From NCBI GenBank assembly GCA_949775045.1, contig OX459105.1:17001353-17065352 (forward strand): a stretch of DNA of 64,000 bases, written 5' to 3'. Below, piece by piece: positions 25,861 through 39,845 of this stretch (its first letter is position 1; each line of letters opens with the position of its first letter). The stretch is from Metridium senile. Taxonomy: Eukaryota > Cnidaria > Anthozoa > Actiniaria > Metridiidae. The notes below the pieces were generated by a model, which was not told the origin of the DNA, did no database searches, and saw only the letters and a list, made by a program, of their open reading frames with translations. A program made the translations under genes and the position numbers.

Positions 25861-28800
25861 TTTTCTTGAACATTTTTAGTTTTAGTTTTTGTCATTGCTA
25901 AAAAAAATTGGTCTTGTTCATTTTGGGGCGTGTTACTTAACTGTGTGTGTGTTTTTTTTTTTTGTAATGGCCATATACAACGTGGCCTTGATCAATTTGG
26001 CGTATCATTCACCCCCTGATCTTAAACATATTTTCTTATATATTGTCGTACATAAATATTTTAATCTTTTTCCATTTTGCTTGTAAATTTTCGGCTTCCA
26101 TTTTTCTTGTTTTTTTTTAATTATTTTTCGTTTACATATTTTTCGCTCCTCCTAATTTGGCTTGAATTTTTCTTATCCATTTTTGTTCAATATATTTTCA
26201 TCCCTTGATCAGCCTTTGAATATGTCCTTGGTCTATTTTTGTAGTGTGTAGTAGTGATATATAGCAATGGCGTTAATCACAATGAGACCTTCTCAACATT
26301 TATAGATTTATATTCGCTCATCCATCACCTTGATATCATAGCTGTCTATTACAACCATCAACAGCAATATTTGCACCTAATTCAACACTAATAAACTTGT
26401 AATTTCTACTTTAAATTAAACTACAAACTAAATACAATATGGCTGCTACGTTTTCCTGATTTCTTGGCTATCCATAAGCTGTAGTTATCTTGTTATTAAG
26501 GGCGAGTGTAGTAAGCAATGGTAGAGTGAGGGTGAGTGATAGATGCTTTTCTAGTATTCATTTATCATTAACCTCTACAACATGTTTAATATGTGGCAGT
26601 TTCAAGGGTTTCCAGTGTGATTAATGGTTCTTTGTCCATCAATTCTTGACATACAAATACTCATGAATATCTAAAGCTGTTTCTTCAACATGAGCTGTTT
26701 TCGTAAACTTCATGCCTTTTGAAAATCATAAACGCCATTTAAGACTATTCTCTCGTTTTGTTATACACACATAGTTGCCCTTTCGCTGGTACCGTAGACA
26801 TATCATACAAGTTGCTATGGACTGAAAAAGACCTGTTCAATCTACCGATCACTGTTATTATTAAATTAATTGTGTTTGGAACAAAACAATTTGCTAGACA
26901 AACTGCTTTCGAACTCATCACTCGGAAACACTTTGATAGTTAGTTTGTAATTTTACAGTTGGCTAGCTCAACAAAACCGCAGCCTTGTGAACTAGACTTC
27001 CTTGTATCCGATAAAGCCTTTTTTCTAACCGTAAAACAACCTCATTTAATTGTATATTAATTTCCAAGAAAATGGACTCTTTCTCTGTGTATAAGGTGGT
27101 TTCGTCTGCAAGAACATTTAGGTTTCCTTTACTAGTCAAACCAAGCCCCTTTTTCGCTGTGAAATATTCAAAGTTTAATACCCAACAAGAAGCAATTGTT
27201 TTTCCATTGAAAAGTTGGCTACAAGACGGGAGAATAATATCAAAATGCGTTTGCTCAGTCCGACCAAACTTACTTTCCGTAAGAATGCTCAAACAGAAAC
27301 TGAAAATACAACAGTCCTGATGCACAAGTTCAAGTTTTTCTAAGATAAAAGATCAGGAAACTTTGTGAAAAATGCGCTTCTTCCGCCATGAATAAATCTC
27401 GTTTATAGTTTGCCTAAATGCAGAGAAATATAAACATAAACAAGTTTTATTTTTCGTAGATATATGATCTCAGTTATTCCATTGCTCAACAGCAAGCTAA
27501 TAAAGCCTTGTTTTCGTGCATTATTCCCATTTAAATGTACCAATGTTGCAAAACTGATCAGTTGGATATTATTATTATTATTATTATTATAGTTCCTACA
27601 GAGTACAACTAATTTCCGTCTAAAATCCTAGAAAGAACTACGTGTCAGCAAGCCTGAAGTGTTGTTTTCGTGTAAGGTTTTCGTTTATATCTCTGCCGTT
27701 ATTGCAAAATAATATTACATTTTTACATGCAGTCATTGTTTGTTTGTGTACAACTCTTTCGGTCCTCCTTTGTACAAGGTTCTAGACAAAACACTTTTCA
27801 TAAAAGTTTTATTTGATGGTTTTTGTTTATATGTTCCATTGTTGAAAAAGAAAATAATTACATTTTAGAGTCATTATCACAGTTGTTTTATGTGTTGAAA
27901 TAGCTCTTTTCTCGCAGTGTCTCAGGCGTGCTTTATAATTCTCGCTTGCATGAAATACTCTCCAAAGTTTGTCAATGCGCGCAAGTTTGTTTGTCTCCTA
28001 AATTAAGTTAAATTATGTTTTTGTTAGCCACTAACTAAGTGAATTAAGTGCTGTGGTTAGCGTTTGATAACAAACCACAATCTTTACTAACAAAGACACA
28101 AGAATAGCTGACGTTTTACCAATTGTCGCTCAGATATTACATTACAAACTATTGCAAGCTTTCTTGTTAGTAAGTTTATCAAGGGATATACATTCCAAGA
28201 AACCTAAAGCCGGAGGCTTTTAAGAACTCTAAACATTGCGAGTTAAAATAATCTTTTTTCCCAAAGCCAAATTCAAGGTTATCTCACTTCTATAGTTGTT
28301 TATAGGTTACACTTCTAGGACCAGAGTATTTTCTGAGAACAAAACCAGAGGGTACTTCATGGGACTTCAGCTATGAATTTAAAATGCACTCAGTGCTTCC
28401 CTTAACACGCGTCTAGCTGATAACTGTGATGGTTGGTTGGTATTGCTTGTTCCTAACTCTCTTAGACAGTTTGTGTTGTTCCTGATAATATACTATTCAT
28501 TAATTTCCAAGAAGAAATATAAAGTGCATACGTTTTTGGCAATAAAGTGTAAATGCATTACTCTCCTAGAAAATATATATGGACTTTATTTATATGTTTC
28601 TATGTTTGTTGTATTCATGATCAACTAGCCGGTCAGATCCCCAAAACAGAATCCATAACGCATCGTCTATAAGACTTAGGGAATAAACTCAAAATGCAGT
28701 AGATAGACCCCTAGAAAATACCGCCTTTGGCTACTGAACTATAGCTATACTAATAGCTAACTATCATTGATGTTCTTCTAGTTAAAAGTGGTTTGCTATT

Positions 28801-31800
28801 TCTGTTGCTAGTCAACAAGCTAGTTTACTTTTCATTAGACTGGTTTCTTAGAGTAAATCATAGTAGCAGCATTGTGCTTTACATTCCCAACATAAAGTCT
28901 ATATCTACTATATCTATAGTAATAGGTGTTTACTAGCTATCATTAGCTTCATAGCAAACTGAAAGGTAGGTTAAAAGGTTTCAGCAGTCAACTGCAACAA
29001 GTCTGGAAGACCGCTTCATGAATGTCTACGTTTCTCTAGCTTACCTTCAAGTGTTGTTCTTTTACTGTGGTATATCTACTGGTTCGCAGGGTTATTCCTT
29101 GCCTATAAGTACCACAGTCATAGGAGGAAGGAAGGAAGGAATAGTCATTGGATGCCCCGATAACGACTTGGTTGCCCTGGAAGACTAGACCAGGTAGCAA
29201 GAGAAGAATATATTATGGACAGAGATGTCACTATCACCAGCCAACAAGTGAATCGTGTCTTGTGGCTCTGTAAAGAAGGTTTTTCAACGATAGGATTATA
29301 CATGAAAGGGATGAGATTAGTCCGAGAATTATGCTAGAGTTTGATTGACAGTCGATTGACAGGTTCCCTTGATATGATCTAAATACCTTGTATATCCATG
29401 ACAGAAATCCAGATGAAAAATAGATCAGCTCAGACGAAAATGGCTTTATGGACGAACACATGAGCAATCTACAAGGCTGTAAACGCTCATCCTTCGTAGC
29501 TTTACATACAAACAAATCTCTTAGTGTAGAGTATTTCCTTGTGTGGCTTTGATGTTAGCAAGGAATGGAAAGTGAATATATAGTGATTTCAGTTAGAAGA
29601 CGAGCTTGCCTGGGTGCTAGAAACGAGGCTAAGTCTTTGTAAATCAGGATCCTGTCATCACAATTAGTGTTGTACTTGGATTCTTGAGTGCTTTCCCTCC
29701 CATTTCCGATAGGAATTTAGTGTTTTTGATAAAGTTGACTATAATTCAACAGTCAACTCGTGTTTGACTGACAGCTTACTAATGCCCGTCGTTTTTGACA
29801 CATCAATTATCTTCGCCAGGGCGTTCTCTTCGATACCAGTCCACAAGAATTTCGAACGTCTGATCAATCGTTCTTTTCTGATCATTTATTCTTTTCGCAA
29901 AAATATCTTGTTTTATTGTTGTTGGATTGATGGATTTTGGTGCAGACGTTGCTGATGAGGATATTAGAACAATAAATCTGCTGAAATCCTTTGATCGTTG
30001 TAGACATGGTCTTACAAATGACTCTCAACGAGTGAAATACGATGTACAAGATATTGCACTGGTTTCTTCAAGAAAGCAGATATCAGACGTTCGCTTGTAG
30101 TATCCCCTTGAACGGCAACTAACACACACTTTACCCTTAAATAACTCTCTCTTTCTTCTCTCCTTTCTTGTATACTTCACAAGCTATTCTAGTAGCAAAA
30201 TATACAGATGGTGCTTGGCTAAAAAAACGAACCATTTTTCTACTAAAACGGTTCCGGCAAAACTGAACATTTTTCTCTCCGCTGCCACCCTGCCTTTATA
30301 CCCTTACATCTCTCTCCATTTCTTTCTTCTTTCACTGTCCTTTCTTTCAAGAAATCCTTCCAACCTTTACATCAAAAAGCAAACATTTTTACTCGAAAGA
30401 ATCCTCTTATTCCTTTTAATTAAGTCAATTTGTGCGATTCTTGCCATCTTCCCTCTATTTCCAATCAAACTATATACTTATCTATAGAGAGAGAGCGTTT
30501 GCTCCAAGTAAAGCGGTCTTGTATCCTCCATGATATGATTAAGTTATCGTATAAACATTGCAGGACGACAGTAGTATACAGGTTATGTATATCATTGATT
30601 ACGATATTTAGCATGTTTCGTATCAAATGCTATTCTTTTGTTCGTTAAACGATTGCTTGAAGTGGCCAAAGAACATAGCAAAAGAAATTACTAAGCACTC
30701 TAAAAGTCGTTTTAGAAATCCTTGTATTTATATCGACTTCAAAAGAACATGTAAGTTCTGTTCAGTTACAACACAAAACGTCCAAGAAGACATGTGCAGA
30801 TAGAGTGAAGATACTAGCGATTTTTTGTTGTTTTATTTGAGTCTAGACTAAACTTGAACTGAATGACATGTGTTTTTAGCCCCCAAATAAGATCGGACAA
30901 GAACCAAAGAATACTCTATCAAATGAACTTCTTACTTCTCCTCAGAACTACCTTAGACAATTCGTTATACATAGAACGATAGGTACCAAAACTGTGAAGG
31001 TAACACATAAACTCAGCGCTCAAACAAAACGTTTTTTTTTTCTAGAATAAGCCGAAACTAAACAAAGCATTATACACACTACTGAAGCGTAAAGTTAATG
31101 AGTTCTAAAATGAGAGATTTTTTTCTAACATAACTAACCTCAAACTGATGTTGTTACATCTCAAAACTAATTTCGAATCTCTGTTGTACATGCAGTAACT
31201 GAGAACGACATTGCACTCATCGACTTTCTTGCGCGGGCACATACATGTAAGGCTTCAATATCAACAGCAAAAACATTAATGAAAATAGTATGATAAATAC
31301 AATCTAATATTGAGGTTTTTTTAATAGTTTTTGTCGGTGAGTATAAAAGAACCATTCAAGTCAAGGGAAAGGAAAGTTTTTTTCGCGGCCATATTTACAC
31401 GTGGAATCGGTGGTTCTTTGTTCATGGTGACACGCCTTTTTGTCATTTCTCTAAACTGACCTGATTCAGCCAACTCTAAAAAAACAACTGATCAATCTGT
31501 TTTAAAAACAATTTAGATAAGACCTATAGATAACGAAAGAAAAAGCAACACTCAGGCGGTAATATCATTTCCTTTAGCAAATCAACTTCAGTCCTTGCAG
31601 TAAATACTCGTTTTCGACTAGAAAGGGGTAGTTTGGGGAAAGTTTTCAGTCAGATGTTCAGCGAGTGTTCGTTAAGGTTGGTTTGTTTTGGGTATTTTTT
31701 TTTTCATAAAAAATCGTTGGTTTGTCAAGTATTTGTTCGTTGCTGATGAGGTATTCAAGCCAGAGAGAGTCATATACCCCCTGGACTGAACTAACTATTT

Positions 31801-32740
31801 CATAGTTGTCCTTTGAAACCACATTACTCTCAGGGACACCAAGTTAACAAGACACGAAACAGCACAAAATCTAACCGCTAGTCGTCTTTCTTACTTTTTA
31901 TCGTCCATCTGTAGCACATTATGTTACCAATGTAATATGGCCGAACAAGAAGAGCCAAGGGCATGTACAAGTCTGTGAAACGCGTTGCCTATAGCGTTCA
32001 TTATCTGTATAAGAATACTTACCGGACAATATCTATCTTTATTGGTCGTAAAATGACCAACATTCGTTACCTTTAACCGTAAACCACGAAACTAACTTTC
32101 AAATAAAACTCTTCTTTTCAACATAGAGGCTTTTAAGATTTTTACCTCCGCCATTATTACAAGCCCTTCTTGTACAAAACGATGGTTTTTGCCTCGTTTA
32201 CAATGGACTAACTAACTCACTAACTAGCCCATTACTTATATTGTATGTTAGACTTACTGTGAACTAAACTTTCTGTTCATTTAGGCTGTTGTTCCATTCT
32301 TAATATATCAACAAAAGGGTCAAGGACATACCTTCCTTTGCTGCAAAACCCTTCCCATCCACCATATTTACTTCAACGAAATGCTTGTTTTATGTTAACA
32401 TTATTAGTTCTATTACTAAGGTTTCTTACCTGTGTTTCGTGTTTTCTACAGGTTCTAATGGCTTGTAATGATAATTATTATACGGCGTGTTAACGTGGCC
32501 TCTAGGTTGTCCCGTCTACCTACGAGAACGAGAACGAACAACGCGAAGAAGACAACTTCAGCCACCTGCGACAAGACTGACAACAAGTCGATCTTTTTGG
32601 TCAACAGCTTTACGTCAAATACATTCCACTCAAAGGAATACTTGCATTTATATCACTACAATCATCACTAAACAAACAATCATTGTACGGACAAATAAAC
32701 AAACTCTTAAATACATACAATGACAATACAAACAACTGCA
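25861..32740. other. Intergenic DNA with no supported gene
   Basis: About 7 kb of AT-rich sequence. A 120-codon minus-strand frame (26963-27325) and an overlapping plus-strand frame have no recognisable domain or splice context. A short (ATT)n lies at ~27570-27591. No RNA gene was recognised. Confidence 0.5.
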
Positions 32741-32744
32741 AAAG

Positions 32745-33345
32745 AACTTTAGTGATGGTGTAAAATCGATTTCCAAACAACAACAACAATAACGTGTAAC
32801 GACATCATGAAATGAAAAGAAAAAAAACTGTCAAATCCATTGAATGACAATTAATAGAATGAAAACACAATCAACTGCATGCAAAAACCTTTAGTGATGG
32901 TGAAAAATATTTTCCAAAAAAGCAACAATAATAACAACTACGACGACAATAACAACGACGACATCATGAAATGAAACTGAAATAGAAAAAAAGCAAACTG
33001 TGAAATCCATTGAATGACAATTAATACAATGACAATAGAATCAACTGCAAAAAAACCTTTAGTGATGGTGAAAAATATTACCAAACAGCAACAACAACCG
33101 ACAACTGACAACAGTTACGTGCAACGAAATCATGAAATGGAAAAAAAAGCAAAATGTCAAATCCATAAAAATATTTCCCAAACAGCAACAACAACGACGA
33201 CAACAACAACAACAACCATAACGTGTAACAACTACGACGACGACGACATGAAATTAATAGAATCACAATTAATACAAACAAACAAACCGAAACAGCTGCA
33301 AAAATCTTTAATGATTTTGAAAATATTTCCAAATACTAGCAACAA
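32745..33345. repeat. Imperfect ~130-bp tandem repeats rich in AAC trinucleotides, 4 copies
   Basis: Recurrent words are ctttagtgatggtg(t/a)aaaa, ttccaaacagcaacaacaa, atcatgaaatgaaa and ccattgaatgacaattaata. Glu/Thr-rich frames here come from the (AAC)n tracts. Confidence 0.8.
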
Positions 33346-33649
33346 CGGCGATATATCATGGGTTTGGAAAACTATTTAACAATTATTCGCCGAAGGCGAA
33401 GTGGTTATCGGGCGAATATTTACCATTTTTGTTCTAATATCCCGAGATAGCGAACCAATGAGAGCGCGCGTTCTTATTAGGTTGTGTATATACTAAAGTT
33501 CGATATTTAGATGAGCAGTATAAAGGATTTTTTGACCCTTCGCCTGAGGAATGAGCTCTTTTTATAATCCTTGTCTTTGAAGCGAATATTCATGAGGACT
33601 TATATTTCTAATATTTCGTGTAATTGTCTTACTTAACCGTTCAACCAAC

Positions 33650-33790
33650 TCAGTGAAGGTGTATGGAACTCAGTGCCAACTCAGTGTAGGTGTGTGCAAC
33701 TCAGTGCCAACTCAGTGTAGGTGTGTGCAACTCAGTGCCAACTCAGTGTAGGTGTGTGCAACTCGGTGCCAACTCAGTAATGGTGTATGC
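33650..33790. repeat. ~34-bp tandem repeat, 4-5 copies
   Basis: The unit is gtgtaggtgtgtgcaactca followed by gtgccaactca. Flanking sequence from 33791 to 35189 shows no gene. Confidence 0.9.
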
Positions 33791-35189
33791 AAATGTTTCC
33801 CGCGCGTGAAGTACATGTGTTGAGAATTTGAATTTAATCATCAGAGAACCATCGCTTAACCTACAAAACTCGTTTATTGACTCGGTTATTTTATAAAAGC
33901 AATGGTCAGCACTTCAGCTCAGTGTGCGTCTATTGAGTTATGGATGCACTTTGTCGGCTGCTAAGCACTCAAGAACCTAGCTAGAGTTGCTTACGCTTAC
34001 GCTTCTTTCGTGCTTAGCAGCCTCCCGCGTGCATCCATATATAACTCATTAGGAGTATCCACCACTCCTTAAATATAGCATGTATGCGTCTTTGCGAAGA
34101 ACAGTACTTGCACAAATGTAATGAAAACAGATAAAATATTTGCTAAAGTTGATATATTACTTGGTGGGCTACCTGTGGTAGCTACCAAGGTTTCAAAAGG
34201 CCTTTTTATTATTCATATATTCATGTATAGTTCATATATACGTCGCAAATCGGCAAATTAGCATATTTCTTCTCAACAGTGCATTGCGTTCTAGATTGTT
34301 TACCTCTGACAACAATAAGATCAGACTCCCCTGACGTCACTGATCCAGTCTCTCATTTCACTTTTGTTAATCGCTCGCTTTGCCTGTTCGAAAAAATAGA
34401 ATTTAAACTACGCTTCAAATTTTTTTTCATCAAGCCTCTTTATATATAATAGGTTATATTTTTGTTTTTTGTGAAACTTATAAAACTCAAGTTAAGTGAA
34501 ATGAGTCCTTAATTTTAATTGGCTTCATGCAAATAAGCAGTAACAATAACAATAATGATTATAATGTCTTTATTGAAGATTATCGGCAGTAAAAGTACAT
34601 ACCAATATAAAATACAATCAATATCTTAAAACTTAACTATGATTACATGCATGCTAAAGTTAAAGTCTATAAATGCTAGTTATTTAATTGCTAGTTCATG
34701 TTTAAAAATAATCGGCTATTAATTAATAAAAAATGACTTGAACCGCTCCGTGTTTACTTTAGGCAAAAGGCTCCTGTTTTTCTTTAGTCAAAGTGTAGAC
34801 TCCTTAACAGCTATAACTAAACTCCGTTTTCAGTTACAGTAATGCCGCATAAAGTACGTTCCTTAGTCTATCGAATATTGCCAACATTAAAAGTGCTAAA
34901 TGCTCACCGCTTCTGAATCAGTTTTGGGTGACTTATTTTGAGTGATTAAATTGATTTTTAATGTTTTGTGCAATACGGTAAAAAGTATACGGACCGAAAA
35001 CAAATATGGCCGCAGCCATTGTGATTATTGCTATTTGACAAAAACGAGGCTGACGCTGTCATGACGCCCAAATCTATATCTAAATTCTGTAATTTCAATC
35101 TTTGATATCTTAAATGCAGTACTTATTGTTAAACATGGAAACTTGGTCTTTCAGATAGTAGTGTTTATCTTTGTTGAAATATGTTTGGA

Positions 35190-38100
35190 TCAAAAAGTGA
35201 TTTTGTATTTGTTTTCGTTTTTCTGTCTCGTGTCTTTTTCTTTTTCGTCAACATGATAATACATTCTTCTCTCTTGATGTTTCTGATGCTGGTTGAAGAA
35301 TGCGGGGTAAAACTCGCTCCAGCCTCCTGTTCGCACACGAATCAAGCCATACTGCTCTGGACTCTTCCTAGCCTTAGATAAAGTATCGGGGCTGGCACAC
35401 GTCACTGAAATGAAATGGAAAAATTTCAGAAAATCAAAGTTATATAATAGTTTAAAAACCAAGCGTAAATATTTAAAAAGCGTAGTAGGGATAAAAGTAA
35501 ACTTTATATCTTCTAGCAAAGCTAGACCCGAGAACATTGTTTTCATGGTACGCTCATGGCGATACCGCTGGTTTGTTGGACTGACGTGCTCTTCTACAAT
35601 AAGAGCTATTTAAAAAAAAGCTACAAACTATGTAGTAACGGTGCCTCGAATACCAAGCTGCTCTGTGTACAACTTTTGTCAATATTGGTTATATTCAATG
35701 TTTCCTTGATTTAAAAAAATAATCAAGTCATCTTACAGGTTTCCTCGTGTGACTGGATAGTTTTTGACTGAAACGCCACATCTTCAAAACGAATTCTTTA
35801 TTATAATGTTTTATCAGATCATAGTTAATACTGATTAGATATTAGATATCTCATTAATTAAAACTATGATGTCGGTCATCGGTTTCTGTGCTCAAAGAAC
35901 AGACTACTATTAATCAGTACCGTCAATTCTGGTATAAAGTGTGGTAGAGCTAGCACCAAATCAAAACATCGTTTAGGATTGGTTTAAAAAACAATAGTCT
36001 TTCCAAACAATTGCCCTAAACCTAACCAAACAATAGCGGTACTTTATTAGGGGGGGGCCAACGAAAACACAGCTTTCGACTGGTGCTGTATTACTTCTAC
36101 GTGTTCAGCCTGGACATTCATTGTGAATATGTAATTGTCTTTGTGCATTACTATTACTCACTTGTCAAAACGTTTCCTCCAACTCCCTTTTCATCTGCGT
36201 ACTTCTCCAAGAAAGTTACAATGTCGGATTCTTCGAACTTTTCATCAATCTTTAGATCTATCTCGGCACCGTTAGAGAAGCCAACATTGATGGATGGCAT
36301 ATCCCAGGATTTTAATGACCTGAAACATGATACAAACCATATACTTTAGCAAAAAACATTTTCAAATTATACAAAACTTCCGACCCTTTATTCTAGATCT
36401 GAAAGCTAGAAATGGATTAATGATTGTTGATGAAAACAAACTGAGTGTGAATAATATTGTGATGTGAAATAGAATCGCATGGCTCCTACCAAAGTCGCTC
36501 GCTGATTAATTGGCTGACGAAGCGTGAGTATTTAGCGTAGAATCCCATATCACATAACAAACTCGCGCGCTGATTGGTCCGAAATGACGAATCTTTGACG
36601 TAGATAGTGAAGGATTCAGTGTAGCCTGCAGAGCAGGCGTTATTTTGGCTTTTTGGAGAATTTAGGATCTTGGGCTTCCCGTGTTACTATTTTGACCGCG
36701 CGCGGAATGAAAAATCAGGGATCCCGCACAAATAAATTTTGTTTTCGACTTATTATCGCATGATTTTCTTAACATATGACATTAAAAAATAAACTAAAAA
36801 ACTAAAAAGATAAGTTCGCAAAGAATACAAGTTTGAAAGCTGAATTCAATGATGTACTTGCCTGCTTTGCAGACTCTGCTGAACCGAGCCAAAAGATCCA
36901 TTTAAGAAAACTGCTTGTTGGCAAAGCCAAAGTGTTTGCGTTTTAGCGGCATGTTTAAGGAAAGTCTGTGTCCGTGAGCCGTTCTAAGGCATATTGTTTG
37001 CTTTGCATACTTACTTATAGATGTCAAAGCTCTTAGATGTGGCGGGTTTATCCAATGGACTCGGAGCAGCGCTTAAGTCGGAAGCAATGGGCGAGCTGGA
37101 CAGTCTTCCATCAGCGGATGCTCCGCAACTTGCTCCCCAACCAACGTATCCTTCAAATGTTCCTGTGCCTGTGGGCAGCAATACTTCCCAGGGTGCTCCA
37201 GTAACCGAGTACTTATTCTTCAAGTCATTGATGACCCCCTTGAGTGGCTGACCATCAGGAGCATCACGGGCCACTTTCTTGATAACAGTTGAAACTTTCT
37301 CAGCCAACCATCTATAACACAATCCAATCCATAAATTACAAGAAAGACTTTACACCCTTTTGTTTACTTGTATTCTTGTCGTCATAGAAATGAAACTGAA
37401 GACGAAGTCGGGAAAATTATCAGTACAATGCGGAACATTTACGCTTGAAATATAATTAAATTAGCACAAAACTAGTCTTCTAATGGGCTATAAATATATA
37501 AATCACTTTTTTAACGTATTTAGCCAGTAGCTAATTTGGGAGACACAAACACACACTCACTACCTCCACGTTTAATATTTTAGCACACAACTCTGCTCAC
37601 ATGTTAATTTTTGCAGAGGGAGGAAAACCGGATAACCCGGAGAAAATCCCTCGTGGCATAGGAGAGAAGAACACATCAAATTCAACTCACATATAATCCA
37701 TACCCATCCATATTGAGAGGGATCACGTTATTTTTGGAAGCTATATAGGGGGTTGTTACAAATTGTAAGCAGCTTTAGAAATAAACTGGGCAAATATAAG
37801 GGGGGTTGTGGTATTTTTTTGCCAACCAGGAAGGGGGTTGCGTAGTATTTGGAAAAGACAACAGGTGATTTTGCCGACCCTCTCTCCCCTAAGTGTGTAT
37901 TATGAGTCTACACATTTGTACATTATGTCTTTTATGACGTCAGTTAGTTTGTTTGCTCTTACCTGGTAATGCATTGGATGTCTTTGTTTTCTGCGCCCGC
38001 TGCGGTGCCAAATTTTGGAAGCTCCAGCGCCTTCCTCCTTGCTTCCTTGTACGTCTCAGAAAGACGATGTTTATGTGTGGTTCCTGCTTTCTTATCGTGG

Positions 38101-39766
38101 AAGGGTTCTTTAAAGTTGTATCCCCAGTCGCACTTGAGACAGCGAACCATTTCAGACAAGCAAAATATTGCCGTGTCATGATCGAAACAAAGACTTTTAA
38201 TGGAATACAGAGCGTCCACAGTATTAGCAAAACTGATAAACTGGATACCGATCATTGTGTAATTAGCGCCGCCATTATAAATATCACGCTTAGTTTCCAA
38301 GCAGCCACGGATGACGGAGGAGAGCAAAGGACTGGGACAAAACTCAGTAATATTGCCATAATTGAGCAGCTGAAGGAATAAGTTGTACTCAGTTCGTACA
38401 CAGAGATGTTTAGCAAACAGATCCTTGAGCTAAATAAAGAAACAAATAAATATAATGTCAAGCGATATTAAGTAATGTACAATCCTATCATTTGTCAGTA
38501 TATTTGTAGGTTTATCTTCGGTACAACGACAGTTCTTTTACAGTTCTTGTTTTAAAAGTTTAAAATAAAAAAGCCTTTTCAACAAAACGATGTAGGGTGG
38601 GTAATCAGGATAGCAAGGTATTTCTAGGGATTCAATCTATATCTGCGACTTTCGTGTGCAAGTAGAAGGTTGTTATCAGGAGATGACCTAGTGAATTTTA
38701 GTCATTTTCTGTTTTCTCACTCAAGTTTTTTTTAGATTGCGGGCTCGAAACGCTTCTAAACGATTGTGAGTGGTAGATGAATATAAAATGTAAATATTGA
38801 TATAAAGGGGACTTTCAATTATTAGTGTATGGAGTGGGTTACGTGGGGGGCTGGCAATATTGAGGGGGGTCACGTTATTTTCGGAAGCTATGCAGGGGGG
38901 TTGTTTCTAATTGTATTCAGCTTTAGTACTAAACTAGCTATGTAGGGGGTGATGACATTTGTTTTCCAACCAGGAAGGGGGGTTGGGTAATATTTTGAAA
39001 AGACAAGTGAATTTGCCATCCCCCCTAATAATCCCCCTTGAAGTTCTGACTTGCGATCATGATCTTGCTTATTCAAATTTCTCTTGAAGTTTTTAATGTA
39101 AAATGTTGAGTGCAAAAGGAATTCAGACATATTTATGTAAATACAGTGGTATCTCTATTAAGCCACATTAAACGATCACCCAGCTCCATTAGGCGACCAC
39201 AATAAGAAGTCACAAATCTATTCCTATTCCTATTCTATACCTCTATTCAGCGGCCAACCTTTATCAAGCGGCTACTTTTGAAAGTCCCTAGGGTGACCGC
39301 TTTTCTATTTAAATAGAGGTACCACTGTAGTTCAACTAAGAGATAAACACTTGGAACCTGTTCAAAATCGTTGATTTCTTCAGGAGGTGCTGTAGGGAGT
39401 GACTGGGGTGTCCCCTCAAGGAATGTAGGGCCAGCAACAAGGTAAGTAGATCCGTGGTTGATTGTCATTTCTAGCACTTGTAACAAAGGCACAGAAGCCA
39501 AAGAAAAGTCAGTCTCGCCTGGAATGATAGGTTCGTAGCAGCCGTCACAAGCGTAATTTCGCGCGCTTTTCAGGCTGACTGGTACGTCTGATGTCCCTGC
39601 TTTAATAAGACCCTCTATTAAACGATCGTCATGAAGAAAAATAGGATGAGCCCCTCCACTTAGAACAGCTTTGGCGGCCTCCTGAAGTACCTATGGGGAA
39701 GATAAACGTTAATTGATGTTTCTCATCTATTTCGGCACTTTCAGCTACAAGACAAACAAGCTGTAA

Positions 39767-39845
<79 letters not shown>

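Noticed and set aside
26963..27325. 120-codon minus-strand frame with an open frame opposite
   Set aside because: No recognisable domain, no splice or start support, and the length is compatible with chance in this composition.
37953..38381. 142-codon plus-strand frame
   Set aside because: Antisense shadow of exon 10 of the fusion gene.
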